A stretch of 64,000 bases of DNA from NCBI RefSeq assembly GCF_002850605.1, contig NZ_NXGB01000006.1, positions 86,776-150,775 on the forward strand. Reading direction: 5' to 3'. Shown here one piece after another: positions 39,706-48,951 of the stretch; position 1 is the first letter of the stretch, and each line of letters starts with the position of its first letter. Under the pieces are notes generated by a model. The model was not told the origin of the DNA. It made no database searches and was given only the letters and a program-made list of their open reading frames with translations. The translations under genes and the position numbers were made by a program. The stretch is from Pasteurella oralis (GTDB lineage Bacteria; Pseudomonadota; Gammaproteobacteria; Enterobacterales; Pasteurellaceae).

Positions 39706-40444
39706 ATGGCTTAAAAGTGCGGTCATTTTTTTCGGTATTTTGTTCACTACAGCTGTTATTGCGGTGCAATTCCCAATACTACCAACACCTTTCCAATATG
39801 TGAATGACTATACAAAAACATTATCTGCTCAAGAAAAAGTGCTATTAGAGAATAAATTAGTGGACTATGGGCGTGAAACAAGTTCGCAAATTGCAGTAGT
39901 GATTATTCCATCAGTGGGTGAATATGAGATTTCACAATATGCTTTTGAATTAGGCGATAAATGGGGAGTTGGTCGTAAACAGCTAAATAATGGCGTATTA
40001 ATGTTAGTGGCGAAAAATGACCGTAAGATTTTTATTGCAGTAGGGCAGGGATTAGAAGGAGTTTTACCCGATGCATTTTTAGCACAAGTTATTCGTAACA
40101 CTATTACGCCCTATTTTAAGCAAGGACAATATGCACAAGGTATTAATCATGGCTTAGATTATATTATTGCAGCAAGTAAAGGCGAATTTGATCCAAACCA
40201 AGCGGATGAAGAAACATGGGAAAAATATATACCATTCATTATGGTCGTTTTTTTTATTTTGTTTGTTCTTTTTGGTGAATTCGGTGGGAAACCTTATATT
40301 AGTCCTACCAATAATCATCCAAGTAATGTGTTGCGTTGTCGTTCTTATCGTAATGGTAATGGTGGTGGTTTTGGCGGTGGTAGTTCTGGGGGCAGTTTTG
40401 GTGGAGGTAGCTTTGGCGGTGGCGGTGCTGGTGGAAGCTGGTAA
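39698..40444 (+). CDS. TPM-domain membrane protein, YgcG type
   Basis: 248 residues: a signal peptide or anchor (SAVIFFGILFTTAVIAVQF), a TPM domain (YVNDYTKTLSAQEKVLLENK, IAVVIIPSVGEYEI, RKIFIAVGQGLEGVLPDAFL), a membrane helix near 185-200 (IPFIMVVFFILFVLFG), and a Gly/Ser-rich tail (GGGFGGGSSGGS and so on to GGSW). This arrangement is the YgcG family. An uptake signal core at about 39714-39722 encodes part of the signal peptide. With lemA and the gene before it, this is a recurring trio whose role is not known. Confidence 0.85.
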   Translation: MTRWLKSAVIFFGILFTTAVIAVQFPILPTPFQYVNDYTKTLSAQEKVLLENKLVDYGRETSSQIAVVIIPSVGEYEISQYAFELGDKWGVGRKQLNNGVLMLVAKNDRKIFIAVGQGLEGVLPDAFLAQVIRNTITPYFKQGQYAQGINHGLDYIIAASKGEFDPNQADEETWEKYIPFIMVVFFILFVLFGEFGGKPYISPTNNHPSNVLRCRSYRNGNGGGFGGGSSGGSFGGGSFGGGGAGGSW

Positions 40445-40528
40445 ATAGTTGATTATTTAAGTCGGGTTATTGGTCGCATCTTTTCTGTATGTTACAATAT
40501 CACCGTTTACTTACTTTTGAGGAAAATT

Positions 40529-40858
40529 ATGGAAACCTTAGATAAAATCAAAAAACAAATTAGTGAAAATCCTATTCTTATTTATATGAAAGGCTCACCA
40601 AAGTTCCCATCTTGTGGTTTTTCTGCTCGTGCAGTGGAAGCATTGATGCATTGTAAAGTCCCTTTTGGTTATGTAGATATCCTACAGCATCCTGATATTC
40701 GTGCTGAATTACCTGCTTATGCAAACTGGCCAACTTTTCCCCAATTATGGGTTGAAGGTGAGCTGATTGGTGGTTGTGATATTATTTTAGAAATGTTCCA
40801 ACAAGGTGAGCTTCAAACTTTGTTAGCAGAAGTTGCCGCAAAATATCCACAAGAGTAA
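40529..40858 (+). CDS. grxD: Monothiol glutaredoxin Grx4
   Basis: Fe-S cluster carrier of the Grx4/GrxD family. The 109-residue protein has KGSPKFPSCGFSARAV with the CGFS active site at 29-32, WPTFPQLWVEGELIGGCDI (glutathione-binding region) and a normal length. The ATG at 40529 follows GAGGAAAATT. Single gene with its own terminator. Confidence 0.95.
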   Translation: METLDKIKKQISENPILIYMKGSPKFPSCGFSARAVEALMHCKVPFGYVDILQHPDIRAELPAYANWPTFPQLWVEGELIGGCDIILEMFQQGELQTLLAEVAAKYPQE

Positions 40859-40861
40859 CAA

Positions 40862-40894
40862 TTAATAGCCCGCAATTTGCGGGTTTTCTTTTTT
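40862..40894 (+). terminator. grxD terminator
   Basis: Stem agcccgca / tgcgggtt around ATT (about 40867-40885), followed by TTCTTTTTT. It lies 10 bases after the grxD stop. Confidence 0.9.
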
Positions 40895-40966
40895 CAATTC
40901 ACATCACAAAAGTAGAATAACTTGTTATAATTCTCAGCTAAAATTTACCGCACTTTTGAGAGCATT

Positions 40967-41419
40967 ATGTCTTTACAATTTAATTCAGTCGCACTTTTGC
41001 TTGTTGTATTAATTTTGCTTGGTGTTCTAAGTAATAATAGTTCAGTGACTATCTCTGCTGCAATTCTTTTATTAATGCAACAAACTTTTTTGTCACAATA
41101 TATTCCTTTTATGGAAAAGCATGGCATAACCATTGGCATTATTATTTTAACGATTGGTGTGTTAAGTCCAATTGTATCAGGTAAGATCCAGTTGCCAGAT
41201 TTAACTATCTTCTTAAATTGGAAAATGTGGCTTGCTGTTGCTATCGGATTATTAGTCGCATGGTTAGGGGGACGAGGAGTTGGCTTAATGGGAACACAAC
41301 CTGTGCTATTAACAGGTTTATTAATTGGTACCATTTTAGGTGTTGCATTTATGGGGGGAATTCCAGTTGGTCCACTAATTGCAGCAGGTATTCTGTCGCT
41401 GTTTTTAGGTAAATCATAA
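40967..41419 (+). CDS. UPF0756 (DUF441) membrane protein
   Basis: A 150-residue integral membrane protein with four hydrophobic segments (7-30, 50-70, 85-105, 115-148). [30 protein letters not shown] and [13 protein letters not shown] are recognisable UPF0756 (E. coli YeaL) features. An uptake signal core lies about 20 bases before the ATG. Function not known. It is followed by another small membrane protein. Confidence 0.85.
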   Translation: MSLQFNSVALLLVVLILLGVLSNNSSVTISAAILLLMQQTFLSQYIPFMEKHGITIGIIILTIGVLSPIVSGKIQLPDLTIFLNWKMWLAVAIGLLVAWLGGRGVGLMGTQPVLLTGLLIGTILGVAFMGGIPVGPLIAAGILSLFLGKS

Positions 41420-41438
41420 ATATTTAATAGGTATGAAG

Positions 41439-41816
41439 ATGAAAAATAAATGGTTGTTTATTGCGGCACTTAGTGGATTTTTTTGTATCGCATTTGGTGC
41501 GTTTGCGGCACATGGTTTGGAGAAAACACTTTCAGCAAAAGCATTAGCTTGGATTGAAACTGGCTTAAAATATCACATGTTTCATACTATCGCACTAATG
41601 GTATTAGCAACTTTATCCTCTTATTTCAAATTAGAAACAGATAAATTTATTTCCATGATTGGGATAACTTGGTCTTTTGGCATTTTATTGTTTAGTGGAA
41701 GTTTATATTTATTAGCATTAGGTGCGGGCAAGATGATGGTTTGGATAACACCAGTTGGTGGCAGCTTATTTTTAATTGGTTGGGCGACATTAGCCTATCG
41801 AAGTATAAAAAATTAA
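41439..41816 (+). CDS. DUF423 membrane protein
   Basis: A small four-helix membrane protein of the DUF423 family (125 residues from ATG 41439; an ATG two codons earlier is too close to AGGT). FFCIAFGAFAAHGLEKTLS, MFHTIALMVLA and FSGSLYLLALGA are family signatures. It ends five bases before hrpA, so the two may be coupled. Function unknown. Confidence 0.87.
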   Translation: MKNKWLFIAALSGFFCIAFGAFAAHGLEKTLSAKALAWIETGLKYHMFHTIALMVLATLSSYFKLETDKFISMIGITWSFGILLFSGSLYLLALGAGKMMVWITPVGGSLFLIGWATLAYRSIKN

Positions 41817-41821
41817 GTAGT

Positions 41822-44800
41822 ATGAAAACGAATCTTAGAAAAACAGAATTTACGGCATTACAAAAATCTTTATTATCTGATCTTAATGAAGTGATGAATG
41901 TGGACTATCGTCAGCTTTTAGCTCGCATTAAAGGGATTAGTAATATTAAAAGTGAGGATGTACAGCAAGCTGCCGTAGCCGAAATTCAGTCACAAATTCA
42001 ATTAGCTCAAGCACGATTAAACCAGCGTAAAAGTGCGATCAAACCTATTGAATTTCCAGATAGTTTACCTGTTAGCCAACGTAAAACTGAAATCCAACAG
42101 CTCATTGCACAACATCAAGTGATCGTGATTGCAGGAGAAACAGGTTCTGGTAAAACAACACAATTACCTAAAATGTGCTTGGAATTAGGTCTTGGTGTAA
42201 AAGGCTTGATTGGACATACTCAACCTCGGCGTATCGCTGCACGAGCAGTGGCAACGCGTATAGCAGAAGAACTGAATACAGAGCTTGGTACTTTAGTTGG
42301 CTATAAAGTTCGTTTTAATGATCAAGTTAGTGATAATACGATGATTAAATTGATGACTGATGGTATTTTATTGGCTGAAATTCAACATGATCGCTTTTTA
42401 AATCAATATGATACATTAATCATTGACGAAGCTCATGAGCGTAGTTTAAACAATGATTTTATTTTAGGCTACCTCAAACAGTTGTTACCCAAACGTCCTG
42501 ATCTGAAAGTTATTATTACTTCAGCAACTATTGATGTTGAACGTTTTTCTAAACATTTTAATCATGCACCAATTATTGAGGTTTCGGGAAGGACTTATCC
42601 TGTTGAAGTTCGTTATCGACCTATCGTAGAGAATGATGAACAAGATCAGCTACAAGCAATTTTAGATTCAGTAGATGAACTACAAGCTGAAGGGCGTGGT
42701 GATATTTTAATTTTTATGAATGGTGAGCGTGAAATTCGTGATACTGCAGAAGCTTTACAAAAACAAGATCTAAAACATACTGAAATCTTACCACTCTTTG
42801 CTCGTTTATCTATACAAGAACAGAATAAAATTTTTCATCCAACAGGATTAAATCGCATTGTATTAGCGACTAATGTGGCAGAAACATCATTAACAGTACC
42901 AGGTATCAAATATGTCATTGATCCTGGTACAGCACGCATTTCTCGTTATAGTTATCGTACAAAAGTACAGCGTTTGCCTATTGAACCAATTTCGCAGGCT
43001 TCAGCAAATCAACGTAAAGGACGTTGCGGACGAGTAAGTGAAGGGATTTGTATTCGTTTGTATTCAGAAGAAGATTTTAACAATCGCCCTGAATTTACCG
43101 ACCCAGAAATTTTACGTACGAATTTGGCTTCTGTGATTTTACAAATGACAGCATTAGGGTTAGATGATATTGCTTCTTTCCCTTTTGTCGATGCGCCAGA
43201 TAAACGCAATATCCAAGATGGTATTAAATTATTAGAAGAGCTAGAAGCTTTTCATTTTATAAAAACAAAATTTGGAGAGAAACGCCAATTAACGCCGATT
43301 GGCCGGCAATTAGCGCAACTGCCTGTTGATCCACGTTTAGCCAAAATGTTGCTTACCGCAGTAAAATTTAATTGCTTGCATGAAGTCATGATTATTGTTT
43401 CTGCGCTATCTATTCAAGATCCACGTGAACGTCCACAAGAGAAACAACAATCGGCCGATGATAAACATCGTCGGTTTGCCGATAAAAAATCTGATTTTTT
43501 AGCATTTTTAAATTTGTGGCATTTTATTCAAACGCAGCAGAAATCCTTGTCTAAGAGCCAATTCCGCCGTTTGTGTCAAAAAGATTATCTGAATTATTTA
43601 CGCATTCGTGAATGGCAAGATATTTATCATCATATCCGTTTAACTGTACGAGAGATGGGATTACCGATTAATTCTCAAGCGGCAGAATATGCGCAAATTC
43701 ATACCGCACTTTTAAGTGGTTTACTATCGCATATTGGGATGAAAGAAAATGAAAAACAGCAATATTTGGCTGCACGAAATGCACATTTCGCGATTTTTCC
43801 AAATTCAGTTTTATTTAAAAAACAGCCTAGATGGGTAATGGCTGCAGAATTAGTTGAAACTTCAAAATTATGGGGACGCATGTTAGCCGATATTGATCCT
43901 GAATGGATTGAACCGCTAGCTACTCATTTAATTAAAAAGTCTTATGCTGAACCTCGTTGGTCTAAATCTAAAGGTGCGGTAATTGCAAATGAGAAAGTGA
44001 GTTTATATGGTGTACCAATTGTGGCAAGTCGCCCTGTGAATTATGGCGCAATAGAACCACAGGTCAGTCGTGAAATTTTTATTCAGTCTGCTTTGGTTGC
44101 TGGAGAATGGTTCACTAAACATCAGTTTTTTCACCAAAATCGACAATTGATTCGTGAAATTGAAGATTTAGAACATAAAAGTCGTCGTCGAGATATTCTA
44201 GTTGATGAGCGTACTTTATTTGAATTTTATGATCAACGTATTGGAACAGATGTGGTTTCACAGCGTCATTTTGATAGCTGGTGGAAAAAGGCGAGTCAAC
44301 AAAATCCTGAATTACTTAATTTTGAAAAAGCGTTTTTAACTAAAGATAATGTAGAACAAATCAGTGAGTTAGATTTTCCAAATTTCTGGCACCAAGGAAA
44401 TTTAAAATTCAAATTAACTTACCAATTTGAACCTGGAACAGAAGCTGATGGTGTAACAGTACATATTCCTTTGCCGTTATTAAATCAAGTAGAAATGAGA
44501 GGTTTTGATTGGCAGATTCCGGGATTACGCAAAGAGTTAGTTATTGCTTATATTAAATCTTTACCGAAATCTTTACGTCGTCATTTTGTGCCAGCGCCCA
44601 ATTATGCTGAAGCTTTTTTAAGTCGTGCCAAACCTGTTGAAAAACCACTTTTAGATAGCTTGATTTACGAGCTTCGCCGTATGACCGGTGTGAATGTTGA
44701 AGCAGGAAATTGGCAATTAGAACAGCTACCAAACCATTTAAAAATGACTTTTCGGGTGATTGACGATAAAGGTAAAAAAATTGCAGAATCGATGGATTTA

Positions 44801-45733
44801 GATAGCCTAAAATTCCAATTAAAAGATCAAATACAACAAAGCATTTCAGCTGTGGCAGATAATGGAATTGAACAAAGTGGGATTCATATTTGGAATTTTG
44901 ATCAGCTCCCACAATGTTATGAGCAAAAAAAACGTGGTTTTACTGTTAAGGCTTTTCCAGCTATTGTAGATGAAAAAGACTCAGTAGGAATCAAATTATT
45001 TGAAACAGAATTTGAGCAACAAGTGGCAATGCAGCAAGGGCTACGTCGCTTATTGTTACTCAATGTCCCTTCACCGATTAAATATTTACATGAGAAATTA
45101 CCAAATAAATCGAAGCTCAGCTTATATTTTACACCTTTTGGTAGAGTACTCGATTTAATTGATGATTGTATCGCTTGTGCTGTAGATAAACTTATCACTG
45201 ATTTTGGTGGTGTTGTGTGGCAGGAAGCTGATTTTGAGAGGCTACGTGATTTTATTCGTGAACATTTAAATGAAACTACGGTAATAATTGCAAAGCAAGT
45301 AGAGCAAATTCTCACTTTAACGTATGCATTAAATAAACGTTTAAAAGGTAAAATGGATTTCACGATGGCATTTGCGCTGTCTGATATCAAAGTACAACTT
45401 AATCATTTAATTTATCAAGGCTTTGTGCAAAAAACAGGTTATGCTCGCTTGAATGATTTACAGCGTTATTTGCAAGGTATTGATAAGCGTCTTGATAAAC
45501 TATTACAAGATGTTAACCGAGATCGTGCGGCTATGTTAAGAGTAGAGCAAGTGAGTCAAGCATATCAACAGCTTATTACAAAATTACCGAAATCTAAACC
45601 GCATTCGGAAGAAGTCAAAGAAATTCCTTATATGATTGAGGAATTACGCATAAGTTTATTTGCTCAACAACTCGGTACTAAGTATCCAATTTCGGATAAA
45701 CGGATTTTGAATGCGATTAAAGTGTTAAGTTAA
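41822..45733 (+). CDS. hrpA: ATP-dependent RNA helicase HrpA
   Basis: DEAH-box helicase of 1303 residues. Walker A GETGSGKTT lies at 105-113, DEAH in IIDEAHERS near 204, SAT in ITSATIDVERFS near 235, and motif VI QRKGRCGRV near 400, followed by helicase-associated and OB-fold domains and a long DUF3418 C-terminal part. E. coli HrpA resolves stalled and collided ribosomes, and the same role is inferred. I start at ATG 41822 after DUF423; the frame is open from 41741. A terminator follows. Confidence 0.95.
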   Translation: MKTNLRKTEFTALQKSLLSDLNEVMNVDYRQLLARIKGISNIKSEDVQQAAVAEIQSQIQLAQARLNQRKSAIKPIEFPDSLPVSQRKTEIQQLIAQHQVIVIAGETGSGKTTQLPKMCLELGLGVKGLIGHTQPRRIAARAVATRIAEELNTELGTLVGYKVRFNDQVSDNTMIKLMTDGILLAEIQHDRFLNQYDTLIIDEAHERSLNNDFILGYLKQLLPKRPDLKVIITSATIDVERFSKHFNHAPIIEVSGRTYPVEVRYRPIVENDEQDQLQAILDSVDELQAEGRGDILIFMNGEREIRDTAEALQKQDLKHTEILPLFARLSIQEQNKIFHPTGLNRIVLATNVAETSLTVPGIKYVIDPGTARISRYSYRTKVQRLPIEPISQASANQRKGRCGRVSEGICIRLYSEEDFNNRPEFTDPEILRTNLASVILQMTALGLDDIASFPFVDAPDKRNIQDGIKLLEELEAFHFIKTKFGEKRQLTPIGRQLAQLPVDPRLAKMLLTAVKFNCLHEVMIIVSALSIQDPRERPQEKQQSADDKHRRFADKKSDFLAFLNLWHFIQTQQKSLSKSQFRRLCQKDYLNYLRIREWQDIYHHIRLTVREMGLPINSQAAEYAQIHTALLSGLLSHIGMKENEKQQYLAARNAHFAIFPNSVLFKKQPRWVMAAELVETSKLWGRMLADIDPEWIEPLATHLIKKSYAEPRWSKSKGAVIANEKVSLYGVPIVASRPVNYGAIEPQVSREIFIQSALVAGEWFTKHQFFHQNRQLIREIEDLEHKSRRRDILVDERTLFEFYDQRIGTDVVSQRHFDSWWKKASQQNPELLNFEKAFLTKDNVEQISELDFPNFWHQGNLKFKLTYQFEPGTEADGVTVHIPLPLLNQVEMRGFDWQIPGLRKELVIAYIKSLPKSLRRHFVPAPNYAEAFLSRAKPVEKPLLDSLIYELRRMTGVNVEAGNWQLEQLPNHLKMTFRVIDDKGKKIAESMDLDSLKFQLKDQIQQSISAVADNGIEQSGIHIWNFDQLPQCYEQKKRGFTVKAFPAIVDEKDSVGIKLFETEFEQQVAMQQGLRRLLLLNVPSPIKYLHEKLPNKSKLSLYFTPFGRVLDLIDDCIACAVDKLITDFGGVVWQEADFERLRDFIREHLNETTVIIAKQVEQILTLTYALNKRLKGKMDFTMAFALSDIKVQLNHLIYQGFVQKTGYARLNDLQRYLQGIDKRLDKLLQDVNRDRAAMLRVEQVSQAYQQLITKLPKSKPHSEEVKEIPYMIEELRISLFAQQLGTKYPISDKRILNAIKVLS

Positions 45734-45740
45734 AAAATAA

Positions 45741-45777
45741 AGGTAGCTCTCAGTATTGAATATGCTACTTTTTTGCA
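45741..45777 (+). terminator. hrpA terminator
   Basis: Arms aggtagc and gctactt (45741-45747 and about 45764-45770) followed by TTTTT. A loop of 16 bases is long, but position and T run fit. Confidence 0.65.
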
Positions 45778-46324
45778 TGGCATTCAATATTCAATCACTA
45801 CTTTTAAGAGATTCTTTTTTAGAGAATGGCCAATTTTTAAGAGGATTATCATTATGTAATATTCTATATAAGCTACTTTCATTAATAGAAAACTTAATAA
45901 TTATTGAATTATTTATCAACAATACTTTTATCCTTGTTTTTATATCGCGCTTATTTCACTGACTTTTATTATCGTTGTAATTAGGACAGTAAGGCAACTA
46001 GATTTTTTTAGTGCTTAATTACTCTAAGCCTTTTGCTTGTTTATGCTCCTTTCTTATTTGAAAGAGTGCCTATCAATAGTTCATTTTTTTCATTGAATTA
46101 AGTTCAAATATTCAAAATATATTTTTAAAATTTTTCTATATCTATAACTCGTGGTATATAGATTTTTAAAACGTGTGAAATGTATTATAAAAAAGATATA
46201 TATTAAGAAACGGAAGTGGAGCATTGATAACAAAAAAGCCTTTAAGTTAATTTAAAGACTTTTACGCTAATATATTTTTTATATTCTAACTTAGTTGTCA
46301 AAAACTAAAAGAAATGTTTGTTAT
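45778..46324. other. AT-rich spacer after hrpA
   Basis: No supported gene. A TTG-initiated frame at 45756-45962 starts inside the hrpA terminator, has no RBS and has a very hydrophobic, low-complexity composition, so I do not call it. The hairpin at 46232-46263 serves the minus-strand gene that follows. Confidence 0.5.
46230..46265 (-). terminator. Terminator of the FlbD-like gene
   Basis: On the minus strand, aagtctttaaa / ttaaaggctt pair with one mismatch and are followed by TTTTTGTT. It lies about 60 bases after the stop at 46325. Confidence 0.65.
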
Positions 46325-46687
46325 TTAAATGGCGTGGAATTTCTTAATGAAATCACTGTAATTTTCTCGTACAGGCAAACCTACCGTTCCTCCTACAAAA
46401 TAAACTGTTATGCCATACATTTGGACTCCATTCGGTTTTTCTTGTAAATAAGAAACATTATAGTCATGGATACCAATTTTAGCACCACTATTTGACGTTG
46501 TTTGTACAAAATTACTCAATTTTCCTTTAAGGCTTTCATAAGACTCATTTACTTCATGAGTTACACCGTCACAATGTAGCAGTACTGTATTTGATGAATT
46601 AGTATTTTCTTCCATATAGAAAATTGCGGTTTTACTCACAGTTACCTTATTACCAGATATTAATGTTAAGTCAATAAATCCTGACAT
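46325..46687 (-). CDS. Small protein with FlbD-like fold, Fur-box promoter
   Basis: A 120-residue protein I cannot assign to a named family member. Its first half, IDLTLISGNKVTVSKTAIFY and then HEVNESYESLKGKLSNF, follows the pattern of the FlbD domain (small beta-strand protein with a Gly-Asn/Gly-Arg turn, an I..ME strand and V.ESYEEL). No signal peptide or membrane segment is seen. RBS AAGGAG sits eight bases before this ATG (another ATG is one codon upstream). The promoter region contains a perfect 22-bp palindrome and a near-consensus Fur box. It stands alone between hrpA and the prophage; whether it belongs to the prophage is not clear. Confidence 0.75.
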   Translation of the reverse strand: MSGFIDLTLISGNKVTVSKTAIFYMEENTNSSNTVLLHCDGVTHEVNESYESLKGKLSNFVQTTSNSGAKIGIHDYNVSYLQEKPNGVQMYGITVYFVGGTVGLPVRENYSDFIKKFHAI

Positions 46688-46724
46688 CATAAGCTCCTTT
46701 TACTTTAGTAATAATGCTATTTCT

Positions 46725-46746
46725 TGTACACAGTAAACTGTGTACA
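46725..46746. promoter_or_regulatory. Perfect 22-bp palindrome
   Basis: tgtacacagt-aa-actgtgtaca has 10-base arms and a 2-base centre. It lies 35-60 bases upstream of the 46687 start, where an operator would overlap the core promoter. Regulator unknown. Confidence 0.6.
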
Positions 46747-46757
46747 TGTATATTAAT

Positions 46758-46776
46758 AGTAATGATTATCATTATT
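46758..46776. promoter_or_regulatory. Fur box
   Basis: AGTAATGATTATCATTATT matches the 19-base Fur consensus GATAATGATAATCATTATC at 15 positions, including the central AATGAT-ATCATT dyad. It is about 70-90 bases upstream of the minus-strand gene. Predicts iron repression. Confidence 0.72.
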
Positions 46777-47649
46777 AATTAGATTTTTGTTCTTTTATGT
46801 AAAGAACAGTAAAATAAAGGTAAGTCTTTTTACATTGAAATATGGATATATTTAGACAATGCTTCGTGAATTCTGTTTTACAATCCTTGTCTTGCATTTA
46901 AATAACAATCTGTATATTTTTGAGTAGATTGCTATTACTATATATTCAAGGTGTTAAAAAAACGCTCAAAATTTTTATGTTTAAATTTCGTTTTTTTTAT
47001 CAAAGAATTTAATGTGAATAATCATTTAATATCTATGAATGAGAATGCGATGAATACAGTACTGAAAAGAATAAGTTCGCTAGATTTTGGTTTCTTGATT
47101 ACTCGAATATAATGTAGGGGGGCTGTTAAAAACAAATTCAAACTATCAAATTCTATAATTAAATGTTGTCAAAATAGCATTTATTACTTTGCAATGCATT
47201 CGAGTTACGAAAATATTAGCTTAACTTAGAATTCTTGATATAAGTGAATTAAAATCAATTATTTTCATGAATAAAAATGACTGGATAGATAGTAAAGATG
47301 TCTAGATACCTTGCTTACTTATCAAATAATTAGCTGGTTGCTATTTATTGATGTCAAAACGAGTAAAGTTTTAAATTCGAGATTTTACTCAATAGCTAAA
47401 TACCAACATACAAAAGATAAATCTATTTCATTTAATGCTTGGTATAAAAGAGTCAATCAAAGCATAGATTCATCAGAATGGATAATTGCTAAGTTTCTTG
47501 ATTACGCTCTTAAAAATCACAAAAATGCAGCTAAATTGCAAAAGTTTGCTTTTAACGTGTGAAAAGTGTTGGCTCTGGTGTAGTTTTCATATATTGTATA
47601 AATTAATGGTGGTCGTAGTGTAAGTATGATTCACCAAATGAATTTTAAT
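46777..47649. other. Spacer at the left side of the prophage
   Basis: AT-rich DNA with no recognisable integrase, repressor or replication gene. A TTG-initiated frame at 47311-47562 ends in a protein-like stretch (FNAWYKRVNQSIDSSEWIIA, then KFLDYALKNHKNAAKLQKFA) that could be the end of a decayed gene, but it has no RBS and I do not recognise it. No attachment-site repeat could be found without the right end. Confidence 0.4.
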
Positions 47650-47684
47650 AGCCCTGTTCAAAGATGAATGGGGCTTTTTTATTG
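47650..47684 (+). terminator. Terminator before the lysis cassette
   Basis: Arms agccc (47650-47654) and gggct (47671-47675), then TTTTTATT. The stem is short. It could end whatever transcript came from the left, or act in late-gene antitermination. Confidence 0.55.
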
Positions 47685-47713
47685 CCTCAAAGTCAGGGAG
47701 GCGGAGTATGAAG

Positions 47714-47929
47714 ATGAAGGATACATTCAAAGATATTCCTATTGAGTCACAGGCTTATGGCTGGATCACGTCATTCTTTGGAATGCTCACGTTAAGCGAA
47801 TGGGCGATTATTATTGGGATTCTTGTGACTGTTTTCGGATATATCAGAGAATCGAGATATAAAAAGTGCTTGCTTGAAATTGAAGAAATCAAAGCAGGCA
47901 TTCGCGATAAAGACGGGAATTTAAAATGA
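47714..47929 (+). CDS. Phage holin
   Basis: A 71-residue membrane protein (73 if the first ATG at 47708 is used; GGAG fits the second better). It has hydrophobic stretches about 16-30 and 35-52 (WAIIIGILVTVFGYI) and a charged C-terminal tail, as small holins do. Directly followed, with ATGA overlap, by the lysozyme gene and then Rz/Rz1, so its role in timing lysis is inferred from position as well as topology. Confidence 0.8.
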   Translation: MKDTFKDIPIESQAYGWITSFFGMLTLSEWAIIIGILVTVFGYIRESRYKKCLLEIEEIKAGIRDKDGNLK

Positions 47930-48462
47930 AACATTCTAAAAAACTCGCTGTGTGTGCTGTCGCTTCGATTATTGCGATTGTGCTTTCTAAAAATGACGGG
48001 CAGATTCGCACAGGGTAAAGAGGACTAGAAATCATAGGCAATGCTGAGGGTTGTATGCTAGATCCGTACAAATGTCCAGCGGATGTGTTGACAGTCGGGA
48101 TTGGTAGCACAGAAGCAAGTGGATTGAAGATTGAACGCAATAAACGATATACAGAACAAGAAATTGCGGATCGCTGGGTTTATGATTTAAAAAAAGCCGA
48201 GCGTTGCGTAAATATGTTCGCTGGCGGTGTGAATTTACCGCAAGGGGCTTTCGAAGCTGCGGTATCGCTAACATTTAATGTGGGGTGCGGAAAGCTAAGA
48301 AGTTCAACGCTATTCAAGCACGCACGTAACGGCAATATTAAAGCGATGTGTGATCAATTCCCGCGATGGATTTATTCGGGTGGTAAAGTGTTGCGTGGTT
48401 TAGTTATTCGTAGAGATAAAGAGAAAGAACTATGTTTAGCGGGCTTATCAGACCAATACTAA
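47926..48462 (+). pseudogene. Phage lysozyme (GH24) with in-frame stop
   Basis: A signal-anchor type endolysin. From ATG 47926 it reads MKHSKKLAVCAVASIIAIVL and then hits TAA at 48016-48018. The same frame continues RGLEIIGNAEGCMLDPYK, then LTVGIGSTE, FNVGCGKLRSSTL and ends at 48462. The catalytic Glu of NAEGC lies between the stop and the next ATG (48055), so restarting there would lose it. CAA to TAA is the simplest cause. Overlaps holin by four bases and Rz by 31. The rest of the frame is undamaged, so the loss looks recent. Confidence 0.88.
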
Positions 48463-48764
48463 CACCAATCATTTTAGCGGTGAGTGTGGTGTTGTGGATG
48501 TGGATTCAATGGCAAGTTTATTCTGGGCTAAAAGCAGAAAATGCTACACAAACCCAAACCATAGTACAACAAAGTGCAGTGATTTCTAACTTAGAAAAAC
48601 AAGCAGAAATAAACAGGCAGCTTACACTTGAAATAAGTCGCTTAGAAAGTGAGTTAAGGAAACAGGAAGATGATGCGATTAATTCTATATCACATGATGA
48701 AAAGAGTACTGACGCTTACAATGCTAACGCTCCTCGTTCTATTATTGACTTCTTGCGCAAGTAA
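48432..48764 (+). CDS. Rz inner-membrane spanin
   Basis: i-Spanin of 110 residues: an N-terminal membrane helix (ILTPIILAVSVVLWMWIQW) and a long periplasmic coiled coil (SNLEKQAEINRQLTLEISRL, ESELRKQEDD). It starts inside the lysozyme gene and contains the start of Rz1 in another frame, the classic nested arrangement. Confidence 0.87.
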   Translation: MFSGLIRPILTPIILAVSVVLWMWIQWQVYSGLKAENATQTQTIVQQSAVISNLEKQAEINRQLTLEISRLESELRKQEDDAINSISHDEKSTDAYNANAPRSIIDFLRK

Positions 48765-48951
48765 ACCAGTAGCGCAAGTATGCCAAAGTATTCCATCTGC
48801 ACTTCTCGCACACTTAGACAAGACGGGGTTTAATGGCAATACTTACGGTGACGTTTCAAAGTATGCCGTCATTCTTAAACGTGAGCGTGATGTGTGTCTT
48901 AATCGCATTGATAAGATAAGAGAATGGCAAGTAGAAAATACACAACACTAA
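48670..48951 (+). CDS. Rz1 outer-membrane spanin lipoprotein
   Basis: o-Spanin partner of Rz: 93 residues with a lipoprotein signal and lipobox LLTSC. It starts inside Rz in the +1 frame and runs beyond it. Unlike lambda Rz1 it is not markedly proline-rich and has extra Cys residues. A second start at ATG 48697 (MKRVLTLTML) would give a more usual signal length. Confidence 0.83.
   Translation: MMRLILYHMMKRVLTLTMLTLLVLLLTSCASKPVAQVCQSIPSALLAHLDKTGFNGNTYGDVSKYAVILKRERDVCLNRIDKIREWQVENTQH

Noticed and set aside
45756..45962. TTG-started 68-codon frame after hrpA
   Set aside because: It starts inside the hrpA terminator, has no RBS and is low-complexity hydrophobic sequence.
47311..47562. 83-codon frame at the left of the prophage
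   Set aside because: TTG start without RBS and no family resemblance. The last 45 residues look protein-like, so it may be a relic, but I cannot support a gene.
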